Shown here piece by piece: positions 53,797 through 62,539 of a stretch of DNA of 64,000 nucleotides. Source of the DNA: Paenibacillus sp. Soil750 (GTDB lineage Bacteria; Bacillota; Bacilli; Paenibacillales; NBRC-103111); assembly GCF_001428045.1 (NCBI RefSeq), contig NZ_LMSD01000001.1:62001-126000 (forward strand), in the 5' to 3' direction. Made by a program: the position numbers and the translations under genes. The notes under the pieces were generated by a model. It was not told where the DNA came from, did no database searches, and worked only from the letters and a program-made list of their open reading frames with translations. How positions within the stretch are numbered: the stretch's first letter is position 1; each line of letters begins with the position of its first letter.

Positions 53797-55281
53797 ATGG
53801 GTAAACCAACCGGTTTTATAGAACATGCTCGTGAAGTGGCATCCGAAGCTTCTCCGTTGGTCCGAATCGGCCATTGGAAAGAGTTTGCGACACCACTTAC
53901 GCAAGATAAATTGCAGATACAAGGTTCTCGTTGTATGGATTGCGGGATTCCTTTCTGCCACACAGGGGCATTAATCAGCGGCATGGCCGCTGGTTGCCCG
54001 GTGAACAATCTCATTCCAGAATGGAATGATCTCGTGTATCGCGGTCAATGGCGTGAAGCTTTGGATCGTCTGCACAAGACGAATAATTTCCCGGAGTTTA
54101 CAGGCCGTGTATGTCCGGCGCCTTGTGAAGGCTCTTGTACAGTAGGCTTGAAGGACACACCGGTTACGATCAAAAGCATTGAGAAAGCGATCATCGACAA
54201 AGGCTTCGATGAAGGCTGGATCAAGCCTGAACCGCCGGAAACGCGTACAGGGAAGAAGGTTGCGGTTGTGGGTTCAGGTCCATCCGGACTTGCGGCAGCA
54301 GCGCAGCTGAACAAAGCAGGGCATTGGGTTACCGTATTTGAACGGGCAGACCGCGTTGGCGGCTTGCTGATGTACGGTATCCCGAACATGAAGCTGGACA
54401 AAAAGTATGTCCAGCGTCGTGTAGATCTGCTTGAAGCCGAAGGTATTGCCTTCGTAACGGGCGCTCACGTCGGGGTGAACTACCCGATTGAGAAGCTGCA
54501 AGAGGAATTCGATGCGATCGTTCTGTGCGGCGGAGCAACGAAGGGCCGTGATCTACCGATCGAGGGTCGTGAGCTCGGTGGTGTGCATCTGGCGATGGAA
54601 TTCCTGAGCAAGAACACGAAGAGCTTGCTTGATTCCGAGCATGCGGATCGTGAATTCATTTCCGCTGAGGGCAAAGACGTAATCGTTATCGGTGGTGGTG
54701 ATACGGGAACCGACTGTGTAGGAACTTCCATTCGTCATAAATGTAAGAGCGTGACGCAGTTTGAGATCATGCCGAAGTCACCAGAGACACGTCCAGCGAA
54801 CAACCCTTGGCCAGAGTGGCCGAAGGTGTTGAAAGTGGACTACGGTCAGCAAGAGGCGGCTGCGCTTCAAGGTGAAGACCCGCGGACATACTTAATCAAC
54901 ACGAAGAAATTCGTGGGGGATGAGAACGGAAACTTGAAGGAGCTGCATACGGTTCTGATCGAGTGGCAGAAGAACGAGAAAGGCGCGTTCGTGCCTGTTG
55001 AAGTGCCTGGCAGCGAGAAGGTATACCCAGCGCAGCTGGTGTTGATTGCGATGGGCTTCACGGGACCAGAAAGCACCGTTTTAGATCAGCTCGGCGTAGC
55101 CAAAGACGAGCGCTCCAACGCGAAAGCGGATTACGGGAAGTTCGCTACGAACGTAGATGGCGTTTTCGCCGCTGGCGACATGCGTCGCGGACAAAGTCTC
55201 GTGGTATGGGCGATCAACGAAGGTCGTGCTGTAGCACGCGAAGTGGATCGCTTCTTGATGGGATCGTCGAATTTGCCATAA
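53797..55281 (+). CDS. gltD: Glutamate synthase small subunit
   Basis: 494 residues, AGGAGGG upstream. Two N-terminal 4Fe-4S cysteine clusters (CMDCGIPFC and CPAPCEGSC), the FAD-binding [13 protein letters not shown], the NADPH-binding GGGDTGTDC and a C-terminal [18 protein letters not shown]. Delivers electrons from NADPH to the large subunit. A terminator follows. Confidence 0.97.
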   Translation: MGKPTGFIEHAREVASEASPLVRIGHWKEFATPLTQDKLQIQGSRCMDCGIPFCHTGALISGMAAGCPVNNLIPEWNDLVYRGQWREALDRLHKTNNFPEFTGRVCPAPCEGSCTVGLKDTPVTIKSIEKAIIDKGFDEGWIKPEPPETRTGKKVAVVGSGPSGLAAAAQLNKAGHWVTVFERADRVGGLLMYGIPNMKLDKKYVQRRVDLLEAEGIAFVTGAHVGVNYPIEKLQEEFDAIVLCGGATKGRDLPIEGRELGGVHLAMEFLSKNTKSLLDSEHADREFISAEGKDVIVIGGGDTGTDCVGTSIRHKCKSVTQFEIMPKSPETRPANNPWPEWPKVLKVDYGQQEAAALQGEDPRTYLINTKKFVGDENGNLKELHTVLIEWQKNEKGAFVPVEVPGSEKVYPAQLVLIAMGFTGPESTVLDQLGVAKDERSNAKADYGKFATNVDGVFAAGDMRRGQSLVVWAINEGRAVAREVDRFLMGSSNLP

Positions 55282-55291
55282 GCTTTGTTAG

Positions 55292-55330
55292 ACTGCTTGC
55301 GGGTAGAGAGTTACCTGTGAGCAGTTTTTT
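55292..55330 (+). terminator. Terminator of the gltBD operon
   Basis: ACTGCT/AGCAGT outer arms and GGTA/TACC inner pairs, then TTTTTT. Confidence 0.85.
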
Positions 55331-55394
55331 CTTGTCTAGTGGATAAAGCGAGATTGTGCCCATCAGTTGGTTCGCCTCATTAGACTAATAAACG

Positions 55395-55422
55395 TGAACA
55401 TTTCTGTAAACTCATGTACAAT
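55395..55422 (+). promoter_or_regulatory. Possible promoter of the coiled-coil protein
   Basis: TGAACA (55395-55400), 16 bp, TACAAT (55417-55422), 57 bp before the start codon. Moderate match. Confidence 0.35.
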
Positions 55423-55478
55423 AGAAGAAAGAGCAGTCCAAGCATAGACTGCAAGTTGTACGGAATGGAGGGAAGCGC

Positions 55479-55955
55479 ATGAGGAAAGAAGATCTTCTTA
55501 CAGCTGAGGAGTTACAAGCATTAATGGTCGGGAATGAGGAATATTCTGATGAGGTTGGCAGCGATGAGCCAGTCAGGGCGCAGGATCTGCATTCTTTGCA
55601 AAAGACCGTCATGCTACTTTCCAAGCAGGTAGAAGAGCTCCAAGCGCAACTTCATGAGCAGTTTGAACTCCAGAATAGACAGCAAGAGCAATTTCTGCGA
55701 TTATGCAGGCACCAGCTTGAGAACAAACTGCATGAGCAGCTGGTTAACACCATTGTTGTCCATCAGCATGCGGCGAATCAAGAAGATAAGATGGAGCTTC
55801 AACATACGCCAGTGGTATCGGAAGAAGTCAGCCTTAGCGCTGGGCCAATCCATAATTCGTCAACGGAAGATACGCCCCTACCCTTTTCAAGAGTAAAGAG
55901 CTATAGTAAGATTCGGAAAAGAAAAAAGGGTTTTCTCGAGAAGCTCTTTGAATAG
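55479..55955 (+). CDS. Coiled-coil protein of unknown function
   Basis: 158 residues with GGAGGGAAG 6 nt upstream. The central region (about residues 40-95, SLQKTVMLLSKQVEELQAQL and following) is a Gln/Leu-rich coiled coil. The start KEDLLTAEELQALM resembles MerR/DUF-type helices, and the C-terminus is basic (KIRKRKKGFLEKLFE). Single gene between convergent terminators. I do not recognise the family. Confidence 0.7.
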   Translation: MRKEDLLTAEELQALMVGNEEYSDEVGSDEPVRAQDLHSLQKTVMLLSKQVEELQAQLHEQFELQNRQQEQFLRLCRHQLENKLHEQLVNTIVVHQHAANQEDKMELQHTPVVSEEVSLSAGPIHNSSTEDTPLPFSRVKSYSKIRKRKKGFLEKLFE

Positions 55956-55967
55956 TCGTGTAACAGC

Positions 55968-56002
55968 AAAGACCGCTTCTTCTTAGATGAAGAGCGGTCT
56001 TT
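55968..56002. terminator. Bidirectional terminator
   Basis: 10-bp arms (AAAGACCGCT with its complement) with a 15-nt loop; separates the coiled-coil gene from the convergent two-component genes. Confidence 0.75.
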
Positions 56003-56022
56003 ATTTATGAAATTCCTCTCGA

Positions 56023-56706
56023 TTACAGAATCCCCTCATCATGTGCTTTTTTCGAAGCTTGAACACGGTCTCGGACGTCCATTTTCGAGTAGATGTTGGA
56101 GATATAGTTTTTCACTGTACCCTCAGACAAGAATAGCTTCTCTGCGATCTCACGATTATTGAGGCCGTCGGCGATGCTGTGAAGTACCTGTAACTCACGT
56201 TCGCTGAGGCCGTAAGTCTCTGTTCGAACGTTGCTCTCTTCCTTATCTTCTGTGGAAGCCCCGCTTCCGCCGTCACGAGCTTGCTGGACAAGCATTTTGG
56301 CAATATCATGCGGAATTAAGGTGCCGCCATGATGAACCCATTTAATCCCTGTAGCAAGATCTTTGGGATGAATGGCTTTGAGCAAGTAGCCTTCAGCTCC
56401 AGCACTAAGTGCATCTACGACGTAACCAATTTCTTGGAAGGTAGTCAAAATGATGACACGAATATGCGGCCAGGTATCTTTAATCTGACGTGTAGCCTCA
56501 ACGCCATCCATAATCGGCATATGAATATCCATTAGAACGACATCGGGTTGCACTTCTTCACTCAGTTTTACAGCGACATGCCCGTTTTCAGCTAAGCCGA
56601 CAACCTCAATATCGGGGTCCATGCCCAGTACAATGTGTAAGCTTTCACGAATCAAATCCTGATCATCGACCAGGAGAAGTTTGAGCGGAGCTTGGGTTAC
56701 AGTCAT
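56023..56706 (-). CDS. NarL-family response regulator
   Basis: 227 residues. Receiver with Asp14-Asp15 and phospho-acceptor Asp60 (LMDIHMP); the C-terminal LuxR helix-turn-helix (about residues 165-220, LSERELQVLHSIADGLNNREIAEKLFLSEGTVKNYISNIYSK). GAGGAGG precedes the ATG. Cognate to the adjacent kinase. Likely target: the divergent ABC genes via the palindrome at 58021. Confidence 0.93.
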   Translation of the reverse strand: MTVTQAPLKLLLVDDQDLIRESLHIVLGMDPDIEVVGLAENGHVAVKLSEEVQPDVVLMDIHMPIMDGVEATRQIKDTWPHIRVIILTTFQEIGYVVDALSAGAEGYLLKAIHPKDLATGIKWVHHGGTLIPHDIAKMLVQQARDGGSGASTEDKEESNVRTETYGLSERELQVLHSIADGLNNREIAEKLFLSEGTVKNYISNIYSKMDVRDRVQASKKAHDEGIL

Positions 56707-56745
56707 AGCAAATCCTCCTCACAGCTATTAAAAGGGTTTATAGGT

Positions 56746-57948
56746 TTAAAAGGTTGGAAAACGTTTGACAGGAATAAAACAATGGACAACGGTCCCTTCT
56801 TCAGGCAAAGAACGTACTTGTAAAGTGCCTTGCAGCGCCGTTATCCGTTCTTGCATCGCGGCAATCCCGAAGCCCATTTTCAATTGATCGGTGCCTATAC
56901 CATCATCTTCAATGCGTAGGGAGATTTGGTCATCGGCATAGGTTAGTACAATTTCGATAGAAGCTGCTTTACCATGGCGCTTGGCATTCGTCAGTGATTC
57001 CTGTAGACAACGAATTAATGAAAGCTTGGTTTGTTTGGGAATTTCGAACTCGTCACTAACCGTCGTGAAGTGAATCTGTGTTCCTGTGTGCAAAGCAAAT
57101 TCATTGGCAAGTCGTGACAGTTGCTGAGATAGCATCAGATCGCCCTCTTGGGGGACCATCTGATGAATGCTGCGGCGCACTTCTTCTAGACCACCTCTAG
57201 TCACATTGCGCAGGACGTCGAGCTTCTCCTTGGCTTTCTCGGGCGAAACTTCGATCAAATACGAGACGGCGTCCATTCCCATGATGACGGATGTGAATGT
57301 ATGTCCTACCGTATCGTGAAGCTCACGGGCCATCCGATTGCGCTCTTCAACTAAAGTAAGCTGCTCAATTTGATTCGCGTACTGCTCAAGAACATTATTT
57401 TGCTCATGGATCAAATGGTATTGACGTTGGTTCTCGCCTAGAAGCTTCTCGGTCTTCTCGTTAGAAGTGACGGCGCGTTGTAAGCTTAATCCGATTGCGA
57501 AGAAGAGAACAGCATTTAGGATAAAACTAAATAGTTGTCCGACTCCCATGCCGCTATGGAGAAGGAAAAAGTAAGTCATCGGCATGCCTAACATGAAAAT
57601 AGGGGCGGTCCACCACGCATTTTTTCGATCGGTGAGGAATCCAATAACCATAATTGGGCAATTAATGGTAAGTAAGGCGTCTTGCTCCATCCAAGCCAAG
57701 TAAATTTGTAGGGGGATTCCAGTTAGTAGAACAGCAATTGGATAGCATGTCGGATTAATGTAGTGGGGTCGCCAGAATATAAAAGGAACCCCATAAGAGA
57801 GCAAAATGGCCAATATGGTTAACAGGATGTGGGAGAATGGTTGTTCATAGATGTGAAGGCAGCTATACAGTAAACCAAGTAGTGCAGCGCCGGTCAAGAC
57901 GATAAACAGTGACCACTCTACACCGTGCCACGGTCTTCTTTGGATCAT
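56746..57948 (-). CDS. NarL-partner sensor histidine kinase
   Basis: 400 residues from the ATG at 57948 (AAAAGGAG 8 nt upstream; a longer in-frame start exists 15 codons earlier). Five or six membrane helices (about residues 10-155) with little extracellular sequence, a coiled linker, HisKA_3 with His211 in ELHDTVGHTF and a HATPase with EDDGIG and GFGIAAMQERI. Intramembrane-sensing type, like DesK/LiaS relatives. 39 bp upstream of the response regulator on the same strand. Confidence 0.91.
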   Translation of the reverse strand: MIQRRPWHGVEWSLFIVLTGAALLGLLYSCLHIYEQPFSHILLTILAILLSYGVPFIFWRPHYINPTCYPIAVLLTGIPLQIYLAWMEQDALLTINCPIMVIGFLTDRKNAWWTAPIFMLGMPMTYFFLLHSGMGVGQLFSFILNAVLFFAIGLSLQRAVTSNEKTEKLLGENQRQYHLIHEQNNVLEQYANQIEQLTLVEERNRMARELHDTVGHTFTSVIMGMDAVSYLIEVSPEKAKEKLDVLRNVTRGGLEEVRRSIHQMVPQEGDLMLSQQLSRLANEFALHTGTQIHFTTVSDEFEIPKQTKLSLIRCLQESLTNAKRHGKAASIEIVLTYADDQISLRIEDDGIGTDQLKMGFGIAAMQERITALQGTLQVRSLPEEGTVVHCFIPVKRFPTF

Positions 57949-58020
57949 AGATGAGCTCCTTTTACTAACAGTTCGTATCTTACTATTGTACATAAAATTA
58001 GTAAAAAGCCATAGTGAGCG

Positions 58021-58034
58021 CAGTCATATGACTG
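58021..58034. promoter_or_regulatory. 14-bp palindrome in the divergent ABC/two-component promoter region
   Basis: Perfect CAGTCATATGACTG, plus a nearby CATGAC at about 58049. NarL-type regulators bind such short inverted repeats. On the minus strand a TACAAT -10 (complement of 57985-57990) lies about 40 bp downstream, so the site would sit upstream of the kinase promoter as well as the ABC promoter. Confidence 0.55.
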
Positions 58035-58108
58035 AAATATCACTAGGCATGACAGCCGAAGTAAGCTAGGATTGGATTATATTGGTTAAAAAAGAGAGGA
58101 GATGTCGA

Positions 58109-59044
58109 ATGTCAGCATCACAAGAGGTTGGTACGCCCATCGTACATGTGGATAATATTTCTAAACGTATTGGTTCTAAGACCATTATTGATAAGCTAAG
58201 TTTCGATGTGCCGCGTGGCGAGGTGTTCGGATTTCTCGGGCCCAATGGTGCGGGAAAAACGACTACCATCCGTATGATGGTAGGATTGATGTCGATTTCG
58301 GAGGGGGATATCCGTGTTGGCGGGTATTCGATTCGCACGCATTTTGAACAAGCGATTCGTCATATTGGCGCGATTGTAGAAAATCCGGAAATGTATAAAT
58401 TTTTAAGCGGTTATAAGAATTTGGTTCATTATGCCAGGATGATTCCAGGTATTGGCGAGGAGCGAATTGGAGAGGTGATCGATCTTGTTGGGATGACGAA
58501 TCGTATCCATGACAAGGTGAAAACCTACTCGCTGGGCATGCGGCAACGGCTAGGCATTGCGCAAGCGCTTCTACATAAGCCGTCAGTTCTTATTTTGGAC
58601 GAGCCGACTAATGGGTTGGACCCAGCTGGCATACGAGAGCTTCGAGATCATTTGCGTAAGCTTACCCGTGATGAAGGGATTTCCGTTATTGTTTCTTCGC
58701 ATCTGTTAGCGGAAATGGAACTGATGTGTGACCGTGTAGCCATTATTCAAAATGGGAAATTAGTTGATGTTAGACTTATCAAGGAATATGCTCAGGAGGA
58801 CGGCAAACAGCGGGTCGTCTATGAGGTGGACGCGATAGAACAAGCCGTGAAGTTAGCTTCTGCTCAAGGGTATCCAGTGGAAGTTATCGATGCCGAACTT
58901 GTGATGGATCTCGACAAACAAGCGATAGCTTTGTTGAATAAGCGGTTCGTAGAGGCGGGGATTTCTGTTTATGGCATCCGCAAAACAATGAAGTCGCTGG
59001 AAGATCAATTTTTAGAAATGACGGGAAGTGATCCTATTGCTTAA
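58109..59044 (+). CDS. ABC transporter ATP-binding protein
   Basis: 311 residues from the ATG at 58109 (AGAGGAGATG upstream; nine codons of extra open frame upstream are unlikely). Walker A GPNGAGKT, signature YSLGMRQR, Walker B VLILDEPTNGLDP and H-loop SSHLLAEME. BcrA/CcmA-type with a short C-terminal domain. Overlaps the permease start. Divergent from a NarL-type system, a classic layout for antimicrobial-peptide or lipid-stress exporters (LiaRS, YxjJ-type). Confidence 0.88.
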   Translation: MSASQEVGTPIVHVDNISKRIGSKTIIDKLSFDVPRGEVFGFLGPNGAGKTTTIRMMVGLMSISEGDIRVGGYSIRTHFEQAIRHIGAIVENPEMYKFLSGYKNLVHYARMIPGIGEERIGEVIDLVGMTNRIHDKVKTYSLGMRQRLGIAQALLHKPSVLILDEPTNGLDPAGIRELRDHLRKLTRDEGISVIVSSHLLAEMELMCDRVAIIQNGKLVDVRLIKEYAQEDGKQRVVYEVDAIEQAVKLASAQGYPVEVIDAELVMDLDKQAIALLNKRFVEAGISVYGIRKTMKSLEDQFLEMTGSDPIA

Positions 59045-59975
59045 TCTCATCAAGAATGAGCATATGAAGATTTATAGTCGACTTCGAACATGGATTCTAG
59101 TGATCCTGTTAATTGTCATTGTCGTGCTCACTGGTGTGTTATCGCATTCCGATACGAACAACAATGATGATAGCTGGAAAATAAGGGCTTCAGAAACGAT
59201 TGAACACAATAAGACAGAGCTTGCAAATGCGGATATTCCAGAGAATTTTAAGAAGCAGATGCGGGAACAAAGTGCGCTTCAGCAATACATGCTGGATCAC
59301 AATTACCCACCGATTGATAACACATTATGGGAAGGTATGCTCACTGCTTCTGGGTTAATTATTGTGGTTACGCTCTTCACAGTCATTATTGCTGGAGATA
59401 TGGTAGCAGGGGAGTTTACTTGGGGAACCATCAAGCTGCTGCTCATTCGTCCTGCTAGCCGGTCGAAGATCTTATTGTCGAAGTATCTGACAACACTTAT
59501 TTTTGCAGCTACGTTAATGGTCATTTTGTTCATTACTGCCCTGATTGTGAACGGCTTCTCCTATGGCTTTGAGCGACTGAGTCTCCCTCATTTAATTGTG
59601 AACGCCGCAGGGCAGGTGCAGGAGAAAAACATGCTGCTCTATGTGTTGGCGACCTATGGACTTAAATTAATTGAGCTCGTGATGATCGTTACGTTGGCCT
59701 TTATGATTTCCACCGTGTTTCGCAGCGCTTCTCTTGCGATCGGCCTTAGTATCTTCATCATGTTCGCTGGCCAAGTGATTACCTTATTGTTCCTGCGGTA
59801 TACGTGGGGCAAATACTTCCTATTCGCGAATACGGATCTCACTCAGTATCTAGAGGGACAGCCGCTAGCGGAGGGAATGACGTTGGGATTCTCCATCACA
59901 ATGCTTGTGTGCTACTTCTTGTTATTTAATGTTCTTTCCTGGGAAATATTTCGCAGACGTGACGTCGCGGCTTAA
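59037..59975 (+). CDS. ABC-2 permease partner
   Basis: 312 residues from a TTG at 59037 overlapping the ATPase stop (a GTG three codons earlier and an ATG at 59064 are alternatives; the MLNLIKNEHMKIYSRL start is typical of this group). One helix near residue 20, an extracellular region of about 70 residues, then five helices. Family of bacitracin/lantibiotic-type permeases with the conserved GEFTWGTIKLLLIRPASR segment. Exporter partner of the ATPase. Confidence 0.87.
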   Translation: MLNLIKNEHMKIYSRLRTWILVILLIVIVVLTGVLSHSDTNNNDDSWKIRASETIEHNKTELANADIPENFKKQMREQSALQQYMLDHNYPPIDNTLWEGMLTASGLIIVVTLFTVIIAGDMVAGEFTWGTIKLLLIRPASRSKILLSKYLTTLIFAATLMVILFITALIVNGFSYGFERLSLPHLIVNAAGQVQEKNMLLYVLATYGLKLIELVMIVTLAFMISTVFRSASLAIGLSIFIMFAGQVITLLFLRYTWGKYFLFANTDLTQYLEGQPLAEGMTLGFSITMLVCYFLLFNVLSWEIFRRRDVAA

Positions 59976-59977
59976 TG

Positions 59978-60030
59978 AAAAAGAACGATCCTTCCGGTTT
60001 AGTTTAAACCGGGGGATCGTTCTTTTTTTT
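59978..60030. terminator. Bidirectional terminator after the ABC permease
   Basis: 14-bp perfect outer arms (AAAAAGAACGATCC) with a CCGGTTT/AAACCGG inner stem and a T run; it is overlapped by the end of the convergent HAD gene. Confidence 0.85.
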
Positions 60031-60763
60031 ATTTCTTAATATACGATTGGATGGCCTCTGGTACTTCCAACAAGGAAGGCAGTTGGTAAAACGCGCCCTT
60101 TGGCGTGACGTCAATCGTCCCATTGTTAAATACCCAATCATCTGCAACGGGGATATGAATCGCATGGATACCTGCATGGAGCGCTGGTAGCACGTCTGTT
60201 GTGATCGAGTTGCCGATCATCCACGTGTGCTGTCGATCAAATTGCTTTTCCTGCATCAATGTATTCATAAACTCACGTGTCTTATGGACGGTTACGAAGA
60301 TACGATCCTGAAAAAATTGATCTAGACCGACATCCTTGATTTTCTTCATTTGAATAGAAACATCTCCACCTGTATACAGAAACAAGTTGTGACCAGCTTG
60401 TTGAAGGTTGTGAAGGGTTTCATTCATCAGTGGGTATGGCTCGACGGTGTAACTGTAAACCGTGTGACCGAGCTGCATGAGCCAGTCAACCTCTTTGCTA
60501 CTTACTGGACGGTTGTAGTGCTGCGCAAACCACTGGTACGTCTCAACGAACGATTGCGGAAACCGCTCTGGCATAAAGCCGTGAATTTGAATACCAGCAA
60601 GGTCGATTTGCAACTGTTTTTGCCTGATATCCTGCTTAGTTAGACCATGGCCTGAATACCAAGTAAGCATCAAATCTACGAACTGGTCAATGACGAAGTC
60701 AAAATATTTATTGCAATGCACCAACGTGTCATCAAGGTCAAATAGGATGGCTTGTTCTCTCAT
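60029..60763 (-). CDS. HAD-superfamily hydrolase
   Basis: 244 residues. Catalytic Asp9 and Asp11 in FDLDDTLV, motif II in LFLYTGG, motif III/IV in MIGNSITTDVLPALHAG. A helical cap lies at about residues 20-95. Similar to phosphoglycolate phosphatase or YjjG-type nucleotidases. The bactofilin gene lies about 82 bp upstream on the same strand with no strong terminator between, so co-transcription is possible. Confidence 0.86.
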   Translation of the reverse strand: MREQAILFDLDDTLVHCNKYFDFVIDQFVDLMLTWYSGHGLTKQDIRQKQLQIDLAGIQIHGFMPERFPQSFVETYQWFAQHYNRPVSSKEVDWLMQLGHTVYSYTVEPYPLMNETLHNLQQAGHNLFLYTGGDVSIQMKKIKDVGLDQFFQDRIFVTVHKTREFMNTLMQEKQFDRQHTWMIGNSITTDVLPALHAGIHAIHIPVADDWVFNNGTIDVTPKGAFYQLPSLLEVPEAIQSYIKK

Positions 60764-60845
60764 AGTTCCGTGTCTCCTACATCAGTTAGAAATGAATTTC
60801 CAACTAGTATATCATGCGGAAAGCTTCTATCCTAGCAGGAAGGAA

Positions 60846-61298
60846 TTACATGGCCACGGTGTTGCCTTTATACATTTGTTCAGGAGCAGCAACAGGTCGG
60901 TTCCCCGTTTCAGGTTCGTTGTTTGGCACGGATACTGGCACGGTCGATTTCGTTTCCATTTTACTGCTGCCTTGGAAGACGCCGCCTTCCTCAATAATGA
61001 AAGAAGCAGCGCTAATATTGCCATGAAGGGAGCCTGTAGAGGTAATAGTCAGCTTACCCTTGGTTGTAATATTCCCTTGAACGCTTCCAGCCAGAACCAC
61101 ATCTCGCGCAGAGATATTGGATTTCACGACGCCGTGCTCGCCAATAATGACGTCGCCTGCGCAGTCGATATCACCCGTAATTCCGCCTTCAATACGAATG
61201 CTTGCCTCTGATTTAATACGGCCTTCAAAGCTGGTTCCCTCACCTATCAGTGTATCGGTTGTATTTGGATTCATGAGGTTTTTAGTTTTTTTGAACAT
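60846..61298 (-). CDS. Bactofilin (DUF583), second copy
   Basis: 150 residues from the ATG at 61298, which starts one base after the M23 stop; longer frames lie inside the M23 gene. The beta-helix region (about residues 15-110) matches the first bactofilin closely (TLIGEGTSFEGRIKSEASIR, GDVIIGEHGVVKSN, GSLHGNISAASFIIEEGGVFQG). The C-terminal tail differs, with Pro/Asn/Val instead of Gln/Gly. Scaffold polymer for the adjacent peptidase. Confidence 0.92.
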   Translation of the reverse strand: MFKKTKNLMNPNTTDTLIGEGTSFEGRIKSEASIRIEGGITGDIDCAGDVIIGEHGVVKSNISARDVVLAGSVQGNITTKGKLTITSTGSLHGNISAASFIIEEGGVFQGSSKMETKSTVPVSVPNNEPETGNRPVAAPEQMYKGNTVAM

Positions 61299-61299
61299 G

Positions 61300-62340
61300 T
61301 TAGTTATCATCCTTTCGAATCGATTTAAGATAAGGCTTGGGATCGACGCTTTCACCGTTTTTGAGTATTTCATAGTGGAGATGTGCCCCTGTGCTACGGC
61401 CTGTAGATCCGACTAAACCGATCTTACCGCCTTTTTCTACAGAATCACCTTTGTTAACTAGAATTTTATTTAAATGCATGTACCAGGTGCGTAAGCCCTT
61501 GGAATGCTCAATCACAATGTTGTTGCCGTGGTAAATGTCCTTACCTGTACTGACGACTTTACCGGCAGCTGTTGCATATACCGGATCATTCTCGTGAGCA
61601 CCGAAATCAATGCCGGAATGATAGCTCGGTATCTTGGTAAATGGATCGGATCGATAGCCAAAAGGGGAAGTAACAACCTTCGTGCTCGTTGGCCACAACG
61701 TTGGCGTGATGCGAAGCTGCTCCTGCTTGTCGGCCACTTTCTGCTTCGTTTGTACTAAATTCGTTTGCAGCTCTTGTACCTCGCCATTTAGCGCAGAGAA
61801 GGAGGCAAGTGTGTCTTGACCTAGCTTAAGAATGATATCTTGTGAGACGGGATTGGGGCTGCCACCTACACCTGTTGAAGGGGGAGACTCGCCGACCGTC
61901 GGCTGATTGGCATCTTTCTTAGCTTTACCTTCTGAGTTTGTGCTTGCAACGGCGACGTTACTTGGTTCGTGATCAATCCCTGCAATGGACTTGAGATCAC
62001 TCTCGAGCTTCTTTACTTCCTCGACCTTCGTTTTCATCTGTTCAGCTTGCTGGGACAGTTGAATCACTTCATTTTGCAATTGTTCGATGGCTTCATTCTT
62101 AGAAGTCAGGGTTGCGCTCCATTGCTGGTTGACACCGCTTAACTTCGTTTGCAAATCACTTGCTTGTTTCACGGTATGTGCATGCAAAATGTAAATCGTT
62201 ATGGAAATCAGCATTAGCAAGGAAAAGCATGCTGCAGCGATATAGGCAGATAAATGGGAAATGCGAAATCTGACAACCGATTGCGTAGCATCTGGAATGA
62301 TAACCAGTGTCAGTTTTTTGGGTTTCCACTTAAGCTTCAT
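61300..62340 (-). CDS. Membrane-anchored M23 peptidase, second copy
   Basis: 346 residues starting at the ATG of MKLKWKPKKLTLVIIP, chosen by alignment with the first copy (AGGAG lies 14 nt upstream; a longer start at 62406 has no site). Helix at about residues 31-53, a coiled coil (about 55-125), a Ser/Pro/Gly linker (130-165) and a C-terminal M23 domain with His241, Asp245 and the HLH motif at 320-322. Divergent from the actin-like gene 199 bp away. Confidence 0.92.
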   Translation of the reverse strand: MKLKWKPKKLTLVIIPDATQSVVRFRISHLSAYIAAACFSLLMLISITIYILHAHTVKQASDLQTKLSGVNQQWSATLTSKNEAIEQLQNEVIQLSQQAEQMKTKVEEVKKLESDLKSIAGIDHEPSNVAVASTNSEGKAKKDANQPTVGESPPSTGVGGSPNPVSQDIILKLGQDTLASFSALNGEVQELQTNLVQTKQKVADKQEQLRITPTLWPTSTKVVTSPFGYRSDPFTKIPSYHSGIDFGAHENDPVYATAAGKVVSTGKDIYHGNNIVIEHSKGLRTWYMHLNKILVNKGDSVEKGGKIGLVGSTGRSTGAHLHYEILKNGESVDPKPYLKSIRKDDN

Positions 62341-62423
62341 AAGGACTAAGTTATCTCCTGTCATGGTTGAATTTGGTAAAGTGAAGTTCTGTACATCATT
62401 CGTCATATTTTGCTAAAAACCTG

Positions 62424-62469
62424 CCTTCCTACCTACTAGTCCTAGGAAAATGAGTCTAAAGTAGGAAGG
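62424..62469. promoter_or_regulatory. Inverted repeat in the M23-2/actin divergent promoter region
   Basis: 9-bp arms CCTTCCTAC and GTAGGAAGG separated by 28 bp that contain a second dyad (TAGTCCTAGGA). Placed between the divergent start codons, it could bind one regulator for both genes or form an RNA stem. Confidence 0.45.
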
Positions 62470-62539
62470 AATCCTGTCGTATATGATCGAATTTACTAAT
62501 ACAATTACAGAAAGCTGTAGATTTGGAGTGGAGGCACAC

